The notes under the pieces are model-generated. The model searched no databases and was not told the origin of the DNA. It was given only the letters and a program-made list of their open reading frames with translations. 64,000 nucleotides of DNA from Rhodococcus sp. HNM0569 (GTDB lineage Bacteria; Actinomycetota; Actinomycetes; Mycobacteriales; Mycobacteriaceae), in the NCBI RefSeq assembly GCF_012726205.1, contig NZ_JAASAE010000017.1, positions 1-64,000 on the forward strand. The letters are read 5' to 3'. Positions 1 to 12,500 of this stretch are shown piece after piece. The stretch's first letter is position 1. Each line of letters begins with the position of its first letter. The translations under genes were made by a program, and so were the position numbers.

Positions 1-510
1 AAGTTCCGCGGCCAGCGCATCGAGCTCGGCGAGATCGAAGCCGCGCTGCGCGCGTGCGACGGCGTCGACGGCGCGGTCGCCCTCGTGCACACCGGTGATG
101 CCGGCGAGCACCTCGTCGCCTATGTCACCGGCTACGCGGACCCTGCCGCGGCGCGCACCGCCGCCGCGACCCGTCTGCCCGGGTACATGGTGCCCGCCGC
201 GGTCACGGTGCTCGACGAGTTCCCGCTCAACGCGTCGGGCAAGCTCGACCGCCGCGCGCTGCCCGCACCGCAGTTCGCGGACCTCGACCGCCCCTACGCG
301 GCCCCCACGAGCGAGACCGAGCAGCGCGTCGCGGGCGCCTTCGGTGCGGTCCTCGGCGCCGACCGCATCGGCGTGCACGACGACTTCTTCGCACTCGGCG
401 GCACGTCGCTGAGCGCGACGCAGGTGGTCGCCCGGCTGCGCACCGACCATCCCGGTGTCACGGTGCGCGACCTGTTCGAGGCGTCGACGGTCGACGCCCT
501 CGCCGCCCGC
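1..510 (+). other. NRPS1 module a: C-terminal end of A domain plus carrier domain
   Basis: Only motifs A8 (first codons) to A10 (GKLDRRALP, about 238-261) of the adenylation domain are present, so its substrate cannot be read. The carrier domain follows at about 295-510, with LGGTS and the phosphopantetheine Ser codon at 406-408. Confidence 0.92.
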
Positions 511-3500
511 CTCGACGCGGGGGACACCGTGGGAACCGTCCACCGTGATCTGCCGGAGCTCACCCGGCGACCGCGCCCCGACCGGCTGCCGCTCTCGCCC
601 GCGCAGGAACGCATGTGGTTCCTCAACCGGTTCGACCCCGACTCGGCCGCCTACAACGTGCCGTTCGCGGTGCGGCTGCGCGGCGACCTCGACGTCGCCG
701 CCTTCACCGCGGCCGTCGACGACCTGATCGCGCGGCACGAGTCGCTGCGCACGATCTTCCCGGACACCGCCGACGGCCCGCACCAGGTGATCCTCCCGCC
801 CGAGCCCGCCCCGCTCATCGAGCAGCGGGTCTCGCCCGACGAGCTCGACGCCGCCCTTGCCGACTGGTTCACCGTCCCCTTCGACGTCACCCGCGACCAA
901 CCGGTGCGCACCCGGCTGTTCGCGGTCGGTGACGACGGCGAACCAGGGGAGCGGGCGACGAGCGGGCGCGAGTACGTGTTTGCCGCCGTCGTGCACCACA
1001 TCTCGGGCGACGGCTGGTCCGCGGGACCGATGCTGCGGGACGTCGCCGTCGCGTACGCCGCCCGCGCCGCAGGCAACGCACCCGCGTGGGAGCCGCTGCC
1101 GATCCAGTACGCCGACTACGCGCTGTGGCAGCGCGAGTTGCTCGGCGACGACACCGCCGACGACTCGCTCGCCGCCCGGCAGATCGCGTTCTGGCGCGAC
1201 GCCCTCGCCGGTGCGCCCGGCCGGCTCGAGCTGCCCACCGACCGGCCCCGCCCGCGCAGCCAGTCGCTGCGCGGCGGACACGTCGACTTCACGGTGCCCG
1301 CCGACCTCGGCGCGCGCCTCGACACCCTCGCGCACGAGCACGGCGCGTCGACCTTCATGGTCGTGCACACCGCGCTCGCAGTGCTGCTGTCGCGCCTCGC
1401 CGGTACCGACGACCTCACGATCGGCACTCCGGTCGCAGGCCGCGGCGCCGCCGAACTCGACGACCTGGTCGGTGTGTTCGTCAACACCCTCGCGCTGCGC
1501 GCGCCGGTGCCCGCAGGCGCGTCCTTCGCCGACGTCCTCGCCGGCGTCCGGGGCCGCGATCTCGACGCATTCGACCACGCCGACGTGCCGTTCGAGCGGC
1601 TCGTCGAGGTCCTCGACCCGGCCCGGGCGCTCGATCGGCACCCGCTGTTCCAGGTGCTGCTCGCGTTCCAGAACCACACGCAGCGCGCCGTCGACCTCGA
1701 CGGTGTGACCATGGAGGTGCTCGACGTCGACGTCGACGCCGCCAAGTTCGATCTCGCGGTCACCCTGGCGCCCCGGCCCGACGGCACCATGACCGGCCGG
1801 ATGAGCTTCGCACGCGACCTGTTCGACGACGCCACCGTCGTGCGCTTCGTCGACCTGCTCACCCGCATCCTGGCCGCCGCGGCGGCCGACGCCGCATTCG
1901 TCGTCGGCGATCTCGACCTCACCACCGACGTCGACCGCACCGCACATGCAGCCCTCACCGACACCGTCGTCGACGTCCCGGTCACCACGGTGCCCGCGGT
2001 GATGGCCGAATCCGCTGTCCGCCATGCCGACTCCCGCGCCGTCGTCGAGGGCACTCACGCCGTCGGCTACCGCGAGTTCTTCGCGCGCGTGCGGCGCCTC
2101 GCGCGGTACCTGATCGACGTGGGCGTCGGCCCGGACACGCGGGTCGCCGTGTCGATGGGCCGCTCGGCCGACTACCTGGTCGCGGTGTACGCGGTGCTCG
2201 AGGCAGGCGGCGCGTTCGTCCCGCTCGATCCGGAACACCCCGCCGCGCGGACCCGCCTGGTCGTCGCGTCCGCCGCGCCGGTGTGCGTGCTCACCCGCAC
2301 CGGCGACCACCCGGGCGAGGTCGACGTGCCCACGATCGACGTCGACACCCTCGACCTGACCGGCTTCGCCGACGCCGCGGTCACCGATGCGGAGCGCCGC
2401 GCGCCGCTGCACCCGGACAACGCGGCCTACGTGCTGTTCACGTCCGGGTCGACGGGCACCCCGAAGGGGGTCGCGATCTCGCACGCGGCCTTCGTCAACC
2501 AGATCGCGTGGGGCATCGCCTACACCGGCCTCGCCCCGGGCGATGCGTACCTCGCGATGGGATCGACCACCTTCGACGCATCCCACGACGGCCACTTCTG
2601 GCCGCTCGCGTGCGGCGCCACGATCGTCGTCGCCGAGCCGGGCGGGCACCGCGACCCGTTCTACGTGGCCGCCACGATCGACCGCGAGTCCGTCACACAC
2701 ACCGACTTCGTGCCGTCGATGCTCGACGTGTTCGTCGCGTCCGCCCCGGAGGGGGCAGGCACGAGCCTGCGTCTGGTCATCGCCGGTGGCGAAGCGCTGT
2801 CACGGGAAAGCGTGGCGCGCTTCTCCTCCCGGTGGGATGCGACGCTCGTGAACGGGTACGGGCCCACCGAGGCGACCGTCCTCGCGACCGCGGCCGTCGT
2901 CGCGGGGCCGGGGGAGCGCGGCACCGCGGGTACCGGGCCGGTGCCGATCGGCGCGCCGCTGCCGAACACCCGTGCGTACGTGCTCGACGCGCGGCTGCAC
3001 CGCACACCGGTCGGCGTGCCGGGCGAGCTGTACCTGTCCGGGCGGCTCGTCGCCCGCGGCTACATCGGTCGCCCCGATCTCACCGCCGACCGGTTCGTCG
3101 CCGACCCGTACATGCCGGGCGAACGCATGTATCGCACAGGCGATCTCGTGCGACTGCGTCCGGACGGCGCGCTCGACTACCTCGGCCGCACCGACGCGCA
3201 GGTCAAGTTCCGCGGCCAGCGCCTCGAGCCGGGCGAGATCGAAGAGGTGCTGCGCACCCACCCGGCGGTCACCGCGGCCGTGGTGCTCGTGCACACCGCG
3301 CAGGGCAGCGACCACCTCGTCGCGTACGTCGTCGCCGACGGCGCACCCGACCCGGGCGAACTCCGTGCGCACACCGAGCGGGCGCTGCCGCCGTACATGG
3401 TGCCGTCGGTCGTCACGGTGCTCGACGAGCTGCCGCTGACCGCGGCGGGCAAGGTCGACCGCCGCGCCCTGCCCGAGCCGGATATCGCTACGGCCACCAC

Positions 3501-6500
3501 AGAGTTCGTCGAGCCCACGACCGCCGAGGAGGTCGCCGTCGCCGAGGTGATCGCCGACGTGCTCGGCATCGACCGGGTCGGCGCCGACGACGACTTCTTC
3601 GCGCTCGGTGGCACGTCGCTCAGTGCGACCCGCGTCGTCGCGCGGTTGCGCGGCGAACACGGCGGCTCCGTGTCGGTGCGCGACGTGTTCGAAGCATCCA
3701 CGGTGCGCGCCCTCGCGGCGCGCCTCGCCGACGCGGCCACCGACGACCTGCCGCCGCTGACCGCGCGCCCGCGCCCCGACCGCATCGCCCTCGCGCCCGC
3801 GCAGCAACGCATCTGGTTCCTCAGCCGGCTCGACCCCGACTCCGCGTCGTACAACCTGCCGTTCGCGTTGCGCTTCGACGGACGCCTCGACATCCCGGCG
3901 CTGACCCTCGCCCTCGGCGACCTGCTCAGCAGGCACGAGGCGTTGCGCACCGTGTTCCCCGGCGACGGCGACGGCGCCCACCAGCAGATCCTGCCGGTCG
4001 GCGACACCCACGCAGTGCTCGACGTGCGTGACGTCGAGGCAGGCGACCTCGAGACCGCGGTCGCCGGGTTCGCCGCCCGCGGCTTCGACGTCACGTCGGA
4101 GATCCCGCTGCGCGCCGCGCTCTTCCGCATCGATCCCGACACGCACGTCCTCGTCGTCGTGCTCCATCACATCGCCGCCGACGGGTGGTCCCTCGGGCCC
4201 CTCGCCCGAGACATGACCAGTGCCTACGTCGCTCGCGCACAGCACCGGTCCGTCGAGCAGCCGCCGCTCGCGGTCCAGTACGCCGACTACGCGCTGTGGC
4301 ATCAGCAGGTGCTGGGCGATCCGGACGACGAGCACTCGCGCGCCCACGCCCAGCTCGAGTTCTGGCGCCGGACGCTCGCCGGGCTGCCCGACGAGCTGCG
4401 GCTGCCCGTGGACCGGCCCCGGCCGGACACCCCGGGACACGGCGGCGCCGACGTCGACTTCGATCTCGACGCCGGCCTGCACGCCCGCGTCGCAGAGCTG
4501 GCCCGAACCCACGGCACCACCGAGTTCATGGTGCTGCACACCGCATTCGCCGTGCTGCTCGCGCGGCTCGCCGGCACCGACGACGTCGCGCTCGGCACCC
4601 CGATCGCCGGCCGCGGCGACCGCGCGCTCGACGACCTCGTCGGCATGTTCGTCAACACCCTCACCCTGCGCACCGCCGTCGATTCGGCCGCGTCGTTCGC
4701 CGACGTGCTGCGCGGGGTCCGCGACGCCGACATCGCCGCGTTCGCACACGCCGACGTGCCGTTCGACAGCGTCGTCGACGCGCTCGGCGTGCCCCGCGCC
4801 GGTGGCCGGGCACCGCTCGTGCAGGTCGCGTTCGCGATGCAGGAACCCACCGCCACCGAGATCGACCTTCCGGGTGTGCACGCGCGCGTCGCCGAGATCG
4901 CCCCGAACGTCGCGAAGTTCGACCTGCAACTGAGCATCGGTGCCCGCGCCGACGCGGACGGGCTGCGCGCCGCGTTCACCTACGCGACCGACCTGTTCGA
5001 CGAGCGGACCGTACGCGGATTCGCCGACCGGTTCACCGCCGTGCTGCGTGGTGCACTCGACGACCCGACCGCGGCCGTCGGCGACCTCGACATCCTGACG
5101 TCGGCCGAACGCGCCGAGCTCACGGCCGTCACCGGCGACTCCCCGCTGGCGCGCCGCACCCTCGACGAACTGTTCGCCGACGGCGCCGCCGCGCCGTTCG
5201 CCACGGCCGTCGTGTCGGGTGCCGAGAGCCTCACCTACGGCGAACTCGACGCGCGGAGCAACCGGCTCGCGCGCGCCCTGATCGCGCGGGGCGCCGCACC
5301 CGGCCGGGTCGTCGCCGTCGCACTCGGCCGCTCGCTCGAGTCGGTGCTGTCGGTGTGGGCCGTCGCCAAGACCGGCGCCGCATTCGTGCCCGTCGACCCG
5401 CGCTACCCGGCGGGCCGCATCGCCCACATGCTCACCGATTCCGGTGCCGCACTCGGCGTCACGGTCGCCGAGCACCGGCCGTCGCTACCCGACGACACCG
5501 ACTGGCTCGTACTCGACGAGGCCTGCGACGCGATCGCCGCGCACCCTTCGACGGCACTCACCGACCACGACCGCGCCGGGCGCATCGACCCGCTGTCGGT
5601 CGCCTACCTGATCTACACCTCCGGCTCGACCGGGCTGCCCAAGGGCGTCGCCGTCACGCACACCGGTCTGGCGAACTTCGCCGCCGAACAGCGCAGCCGG
5701 TACCGGATCGACGCGTCCTCGCGCGTGCTGCACGTCGCGACACCGAGCTTCGACGCCGCGGTGCTCGAATACCTCATGGCGTTCCCGTCCGGCGCCGCCC
5801 TCGTGGTGTCCCCGCCCGACGTGTTCGGTGGCGACGCGCTCGCCGCCCTGGTGCGCGAGCAGCAGGTCACGCACGCATTCATCACGCCCGCTGCCCTCGC
5901 GTCGGTCGACCCCACCGGCCTCGACTGCCTGCAGCACATCGCCGTCGGCGGCGAGGCGTGGGGCGGCGACCTCGCGCGCCGCTGGGCGCCGGGCCGCGCG
6001 ATGCACAATGTGTACGGGCCGACCGAGACGTCGATGGTCGTCACGATCGCCGACCCGATCACCGATCCGGCGGCGCCGCTCACGATCGGCACGCCGGTCC
6101 GCGGGGCCACCGCACGCGTCCTCGACTCCCGCCTGCATCCGGTGCCCGCCGGGGTCGCGGGCGAGCTGTATCTCGCGGGCGACGCGCTGGCCCGCGGCTA
6201 CCACGACCGGCCCGCACTCACCTCCGAGCGGTTCGTCGCCGACCCGCACGGCCCGGCAGGCACCCGGCTGTACCGGACCGGCGACATCGTGCGCTGGGTC
6301 CGCGGCCGCGCAGGCGACTGGGAGATCGAGTACGTCGGCCGCCGCGACTTCCAGGTCAAGATCCGCGGCCAGCGCGTCGAGCTCGGCGAGATCGACGCCG
6401 TCCTCGCGTCGCACCCGCACGTCGGGTTCGCCGCTACCGTCGCGCACGGGGGCAGCAACGGCGGGGGAGATGCCGTCGTCGTGGCGTACGTCCTCGCGCG

Positions 6501-9500
6501 CGGCGACGCCGACGTCGACCCGGACGACGTGCGCGCCCACGCGGCCCGGTCGCTGCCGGCGCACATGGTGCCCGCGGTCGTCACCGTGCTCGACGACATC
6601 CCGCGCACCCCGGTCGGCAAGCTGGACCGCGCCGCGCTGCCCGAACCGGTGTTCGCCGAGCGCGGCGAGCACCGCGCCCCGACCACCGAGCTCGAGCGCA
6701 CCGTGGCGGCCGTGTTCGCGGGAGTCGTCGACCGCGAGGCCACCGAGATCGGTCTCGACGACCACTTCTTCGAACTCGGCGGCAACTCGCTGTCCGCGAC
6801 CCAGGTCGTCTCCCGCATCGGCGAGGCGACCGGTGCGTCGGTCGGCGTACGCACCCTGTTCGATCACCCGACCGTCGAATCGTTCGCAGCGGCGCTCGTG
6901 GACCTCACCGGCGACGGCCGGTCCGGTCCCGCCGCCGAGCCGCTCACCCCGCAGCCGCGGCCCGAGCGGATCCCACTCTCGCTCGCCCAGCAGCGCATGT
7001 GGTTCCTCAACCGGTTCGAGCCCGACTCGGCCGCCTACAACGTGCCGTTCGCGGTGCGCATGCGCGGCGACCTCGACGTCGCTGCACTGCAAGCTGCGCT
7101 CGCCGACGTCGTCGCCCGGCACGAGAGCCTGCGCACCGTCTACCCGGACTCGCCCGACGGCCCCGTCCAGCACATCCTCGACACCGACACCGCCGCACCG
7201 ACGCTCACTGCCCGCGCGTGCGCCGACGACGACGTGCTCGATCTGCTCACCGAGTTCTTCGGCGAGGGTTTCGACGTCACGTGCGACATGCCGGTGCGCA
7301 CCCTGCTGCTGCACGTCGCCGCCGACGAGTACGTGCTCGGCGCGGTGTTGCACCACATCACCGGCGACGGCTGGTCGGTCGGTCCGCTGCTGCGCGACGT
7401 CATGACCGCCTACGCCGCGCGTCGCGGCGGCGCCGCACCCGACTGGTCGCCGCTGCCCGTCCAGTACGCGGACTACGCACTGTGGCAGCGGGAACGGCTC
7501 GGCGACGCAGGCGACCCGCAGTCGCTCGCCGCCGCCCAGATCGACTTCTGGCGCCGCACCCTCGACGGCGCACCCGACGAGATCACGTTGCCGATCGTCC
7601 GGCCGCGGTCGAACCATCCCACCGGCCACGGCGCCCGCGTCGACTTCGCGGTGCCGGGCGACGTCGCATCCGCCCTCGAGCGGGCGGCCGCTCGCCACGG
7701 TGCGTCGCCGTTCATGGCGATGCACGCCGCCGTCGCGATCCTGCTCTCGCGGGTCGGCGCGAGCGACGACGTCACGATCGGCACGCCGGTCGCCGGGCGC
7801 GGCGACCGCGCACTCGACGACCTGATCGGCATGTTCGTCAACACCCTCGTGCTGCGCACCCGCATCGACCCCACCGCGTCCTTCGGCGACCTGTTGCGCG
7901 AGGTCCGCGACGTCGACCTCGCGGCCTTCGACCACGCCGACGTGCCGTTCGAACAGCTCGTCGAGGTGCTCGATCCACCGCGCGCCGCGGGCAGGCATCC
8001 GCTCTTCCAGGTGATGCTGGCGTTCCAGAACCATTCGTGGCCGTCCTTCGAACTCGGCGGGCTCACCGTCGAACCCCTCGACGGTGGCCTCGACGTCGCC
8101 AAGACGGACCTGTCGCTGACGTTCCTGCACGGCTCCGAGGCCGGTGCCGACGGCACGTTGCGCGGTTCGCTCACCTACGCGACCGACGTGTTCGACGCGG
8201 CGAGCGCGCACGCCCTCGTCGACCAGCTGTTGCGGGTGCTCACCGCACTCGCGGCGGGCGACGACATCGCGGTCGGCGACCTGCCGGTGTTCTCGGCCGC
8301 CGAGGTCGCGGCGGGCATCGACCGGGCCGCGGCGACGGGCGACCCCCGCGACACCCTGCCGGACCTGTTCGCGGCCGCCGCCGCCGCGCACGCCGACCGG
8401 CCCGCCCTCACCGGCGACCTCGAAGGACCGGCGGCCGACACGCGTCCGGACACACGCACCTACGCCGAGTTCGCGGGCGACGTGCGCCGCCTGGCCCGGT
8501 TCCTGATCGACGCGGGCGTCGGCCCGGACACGCGGGTCGCACTGGCCCTGCGCCGGTCGCCGCGGTTCGTCGTCGCGCTCTACGCGGTCCTCGAAGCGGG
8601 CGGCGCATTCGTGCCCGTCGACCCCGACCATCCGAGCGCACGCATCGAACACGTACTCGCGCAGGCCCGTCCGACCCTCGTGCTCACCGAACGGGGACTG
8701 CTCGCCGCCGGCGCTGCCGACGGCCTGGAGGTCGTCGAACTCGACGCACTCGACCTGTCCGGCTACGCCGACGGTCCGGTCGTCGGCGCCGAACGGGCCG
8801 CGCCGCTGCGCCCCGAACACCTCGCGTACGTGATGTTCACGTCCGGCTCGACGGGTAGGCCGAAGGGCGTCGGCGTGTCCCACGGCGCGGTGGTGCACCA
8901 GTTCCGCTGGCTGCAGGACGCGTATCCGCTCACCGCCGACGACCGGTACCTGCTGCGCGGCGTCACCACCTTCGACGCGAGCCTGATCGGTGTGTTCGCG
9001 GCGGTCACGGCGGGCGCCGAGATCGTCGTCGCCGTGCCCGACGGGCATCGCGACCCTGCCTACCTGCTGGCCGCGATCGAGCGGAATGCCGTCACGGCAA
9101 CCGATTTCGTGCCGTCACTGCTCGACGTCGTCGCGGACGAGGCCCGGGACACGGGTGTCGGGCGGAGCCTGCGCCGGGTGTTCACCGGCGGCGAGGCCGT
9201 CCCGACGTCGACCGCGGACACGGTGCACGACCGGTTCGGCGCCGAGGTGATCGACGTGTACGGCCCCACCGAGGCCACCATCCAGGTCACCGCGTACCGC
9301 TATCGCGGCGACGAGACCACGACCACCCTGCCGATCGGCCTGCCGGTGCCCGGCACCGGCGCGTACGTGCTCGACCACCGGTTGCACCCGGTCGGACCGC
9401 GCGTCGCAGGTGAGCTCTATCTGTCGGGCGATCAGCTCGCGCGCGGCTACGTCGGGCGCACCGACCTGACCGCGGACCGGTTCGTCGCGAACCCCTTCGC

Positions 9501-12500
9501 GCCGGGCGAACGGATGTACCGCACCGGCGATCTCGTCCGCCGCCGTGACGACGGCGTCCTGGAATACCTCGGCCGCACCGATTTCCAGGTCAAGTTCCGC
9601 GGCCAGCGCATCGAACTCGGCGAGATCGAAGCGGTGCTGCGCGGCCACGACGCGGTCACCGGCGCGGTCGTCGTCGTGCACCGCGGCGAGAACACCGGCG
9701 AGCACCTGGTCGCCTATCTGGTCGGGCGCGACGGCCTCGACGCCGCCGCCGTGCGCCTGTACGCGGGGGAGCGGCTGCCGTCGTACATGGTGCCCAGCGT
9801 GGTCACCGCGCTCGACGAGTTCCCGGTCGGCACCAGCGGCAAGATCGATCGCCGCGCGCTGCCCGAGCCCGACTTCTCCATGCCGACCGGCGAATTCGTC
9901 GCCCCCGAGACCGACACCGAACTGTCTGTGGCCGCAGTGTTCGCGGAGGTCGTCGGTGTGGCGCGGCTCGGCGCGCACGACTCGTTCTTCGACGTCGGCG
10001 GCAACTCGCTGTCGGCGACCAAGGTCGTCGCCCGGTTGCGCGCCGATCACGGCACCGAGCTCGCGGTGCGCGATCTGTTCGACGCGCCGACGGTGCGGGC
10101 GCTCGCGGCCCGCATCGACGCGTCGGCGGGCCGGGCGGCGCTGCCCGCGCTCACCGCGGGGGAGCGGCCGGACCGTATCCCGCTCTCGCCCGCGCAGCAG
10201 CGCATGTGGTTCCTCAACCAGTTCGATCCGTCGTCACCGGCCTACAACATGCCCGCGGTGCTGCAGTTGCGCGGCGACCTCGACGTGCCGGCGCTCGCGC
10301 AGGCCGTGCGGGACGTCACCGCCCGCCACGAGTCGCTGCGCACGTCCTACCCGACGGACGACGACGGCCCGCACCAGCACATCGCGGACACCGGCGTCGA
10401 CCTCGACCGGCAGCGCGTCGCCGCGGGCGAGCTCGCCGACTCGGTCGCCCGGTTCGTCTCCGCCGGCTTCGACGTGCGCGACGAGATCCCCGTGCGCGTG
10501 CGGCTGTTCACCGTCGACGAGACCGAGCACGTGCTCGCGATGGTCGTCCACCACATCACGGGCGACGGCGCGTCGGTCGACCCGCTCGTGCGCGACGTCG
10601 CGGTCGCCTACGCGGCGCGCACCCGGTCGGCCGCGCCGACGTGGGAACCGCTGCCCGTCCAGTACGCCGACTACGCGCTGTGGCAACGCCGCGTCCTCGG
10701 CGACGACACCGACCCGGAGTCGACCGCGGCCCGCCAGCTCGCGTTCTGGCGGGACCGGCTGGGCGGTCTCCCGGATCGGCTCGACCTGCCCACCGACCGT
10801 GCTCGCCCGGCCGTGCCGAGCCACCGCGGCGGCGTCGTCGACTTCACCCTCGACGCCGACGTCACCGCGGCGCTGCGCGGCGTCGTCCGTGCCCACGGCG
10901 CCACCGAGTTCATGGGCCTGCACGCCGTTCTCGCGGTCCTCCTGGCCCGGCTGTCGCGCAGCGACGACGTCGCCGTCGGCACCGCGGTCGCCGGCCGCGG
11001 CCGCCGCGAACTCGACGACATGGTCGGCATGTTCGTCAACACCCTCGTGTTGCGCACCCCCGTCGATCCCGGCACCGGGTTCGGCGCGGTCCTCGACGCC
11101 GTCCGCGCGGCGGACCTCGACGCGTTCGCGCACGCCGACCTGCCCTTCGAGCAGCTCGTCGACGCGCTCGACGTCACCCGTTCGACGTCGCACCACCCGC
11201 TGTTCCAGGTCGCGCTCGGCGTCGCCGACGCACCCGCGCGCGCGTTGTCGCTCGGTGACGTCGAGATCGCGCCCGCCCCGGCCGGCGAGCCGATCGCGAA
11301 GTTCGACCTGCACCTGACCGTCGAGACCGGCGGCGACCGGTGGGGCGGAACCCTCGTGTACGCACAGGACCTGTTCACCGACGGCACCGCGCAGGCGTTC
11401 GTCGACCGGTTCGTGCGGATGCTCGCCGCCGCGGTCGCCGACCCGACGCTGCCGGTGGGCGATCTGCCGCTGCTCGCCGACGGCGAACGCGACGCGCTGC
11501 TCTCGCGGCGCGGCGCACCGGATCTCGCGCCGCGCACCCTGCCACAGATCCTCGACGACGCCGCCCGCGTGGACCCGGCCGCGGACGCCGTCCGGTTCGG
11601 CGACGACGCCCTGACCTACGGCGAACTCGACGCCCGGTCCAACCAGCTGGCCCGGCTGCTCGTCGACCGCGGTGTCGGCCCGGAGACCGTCGTCGCGCTC
11701 GCGCTCGAACGCTCCCTCGACTCGGTCCTCGCGGTGTGGGCCGTCGCCCGCACCGGTGCCGCATTCGTGCCGGTCGACCCCCGGTATCCGCGCGAACGCA
11801 TCGAGCACATGGTCACCGACTCGGGTGCCACTCTCGGCCTGTCCCGCAGCGACGCACGCGACGCGCTGCCGACGACGCTGCGCTGGATCGACGTCGATGC
11901 ACCGGACGTGCGGCTGCAGGTGTCCGGCGAGTCGACCGCGCCGCTCGACGACGCCGACCGCATGCGCGGCACCGAACCGGACCAGCCGGCGTACGTGATC
12001 TACACGTCGGGCTCGACGGGCAAGCCCAAGGGCGTCGTCGTCACGCACCGCGGCCTGGCCAACCTCGTCGCCGACGAACGCGAACTCCTCTGCGTCGAGA
12101 AGAGCTCACGCACACTGCATTTCGCTTCACCGAGCTTCGACGCGTCGGTGTTCGAGATGCTGATGGCGTGGAGCGCGGCGGCGACGATCGTGATCGCCCC
12201 GCCCACCGTGTACGGCGGCGACGAGCTCGCCGACCTGCTGCGCCGTCAGCGCGTGACGCACGCGTTCTCCACCCCCGCCGCGCTCGCCTCGGTCGACCCG
12301 GACGGGCTCGACCACCTCAGCACGGTCCTCGTCGCAGGCGACGTGTGCCCGCCGGACCTCGTCTCCCGGTGGGCGCCGGGGCGGCGCATGATCAACGCGT
12401 ACGGCCCGAGCGAGGCGACCATCATGTCCTCGCTCACCCAGCCGCTCGCCGCCGACGCACCGATCTCGATCGGCGGGCCGAGCCGCGGCGTGCACGCGTA

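Noticed and set aside
2800-9048. Very long open frames on the - strand under NRPS1 (2800-5475 and 5485-9048) and similar ones under NRPS2 (for example 36117-39017, 39018-41543)
   Set aside because: They are mirror frames of the high-GC NRPS coding sequence. They give low-complexity Arg/Gly/Val-rich products without recognisable motifs.
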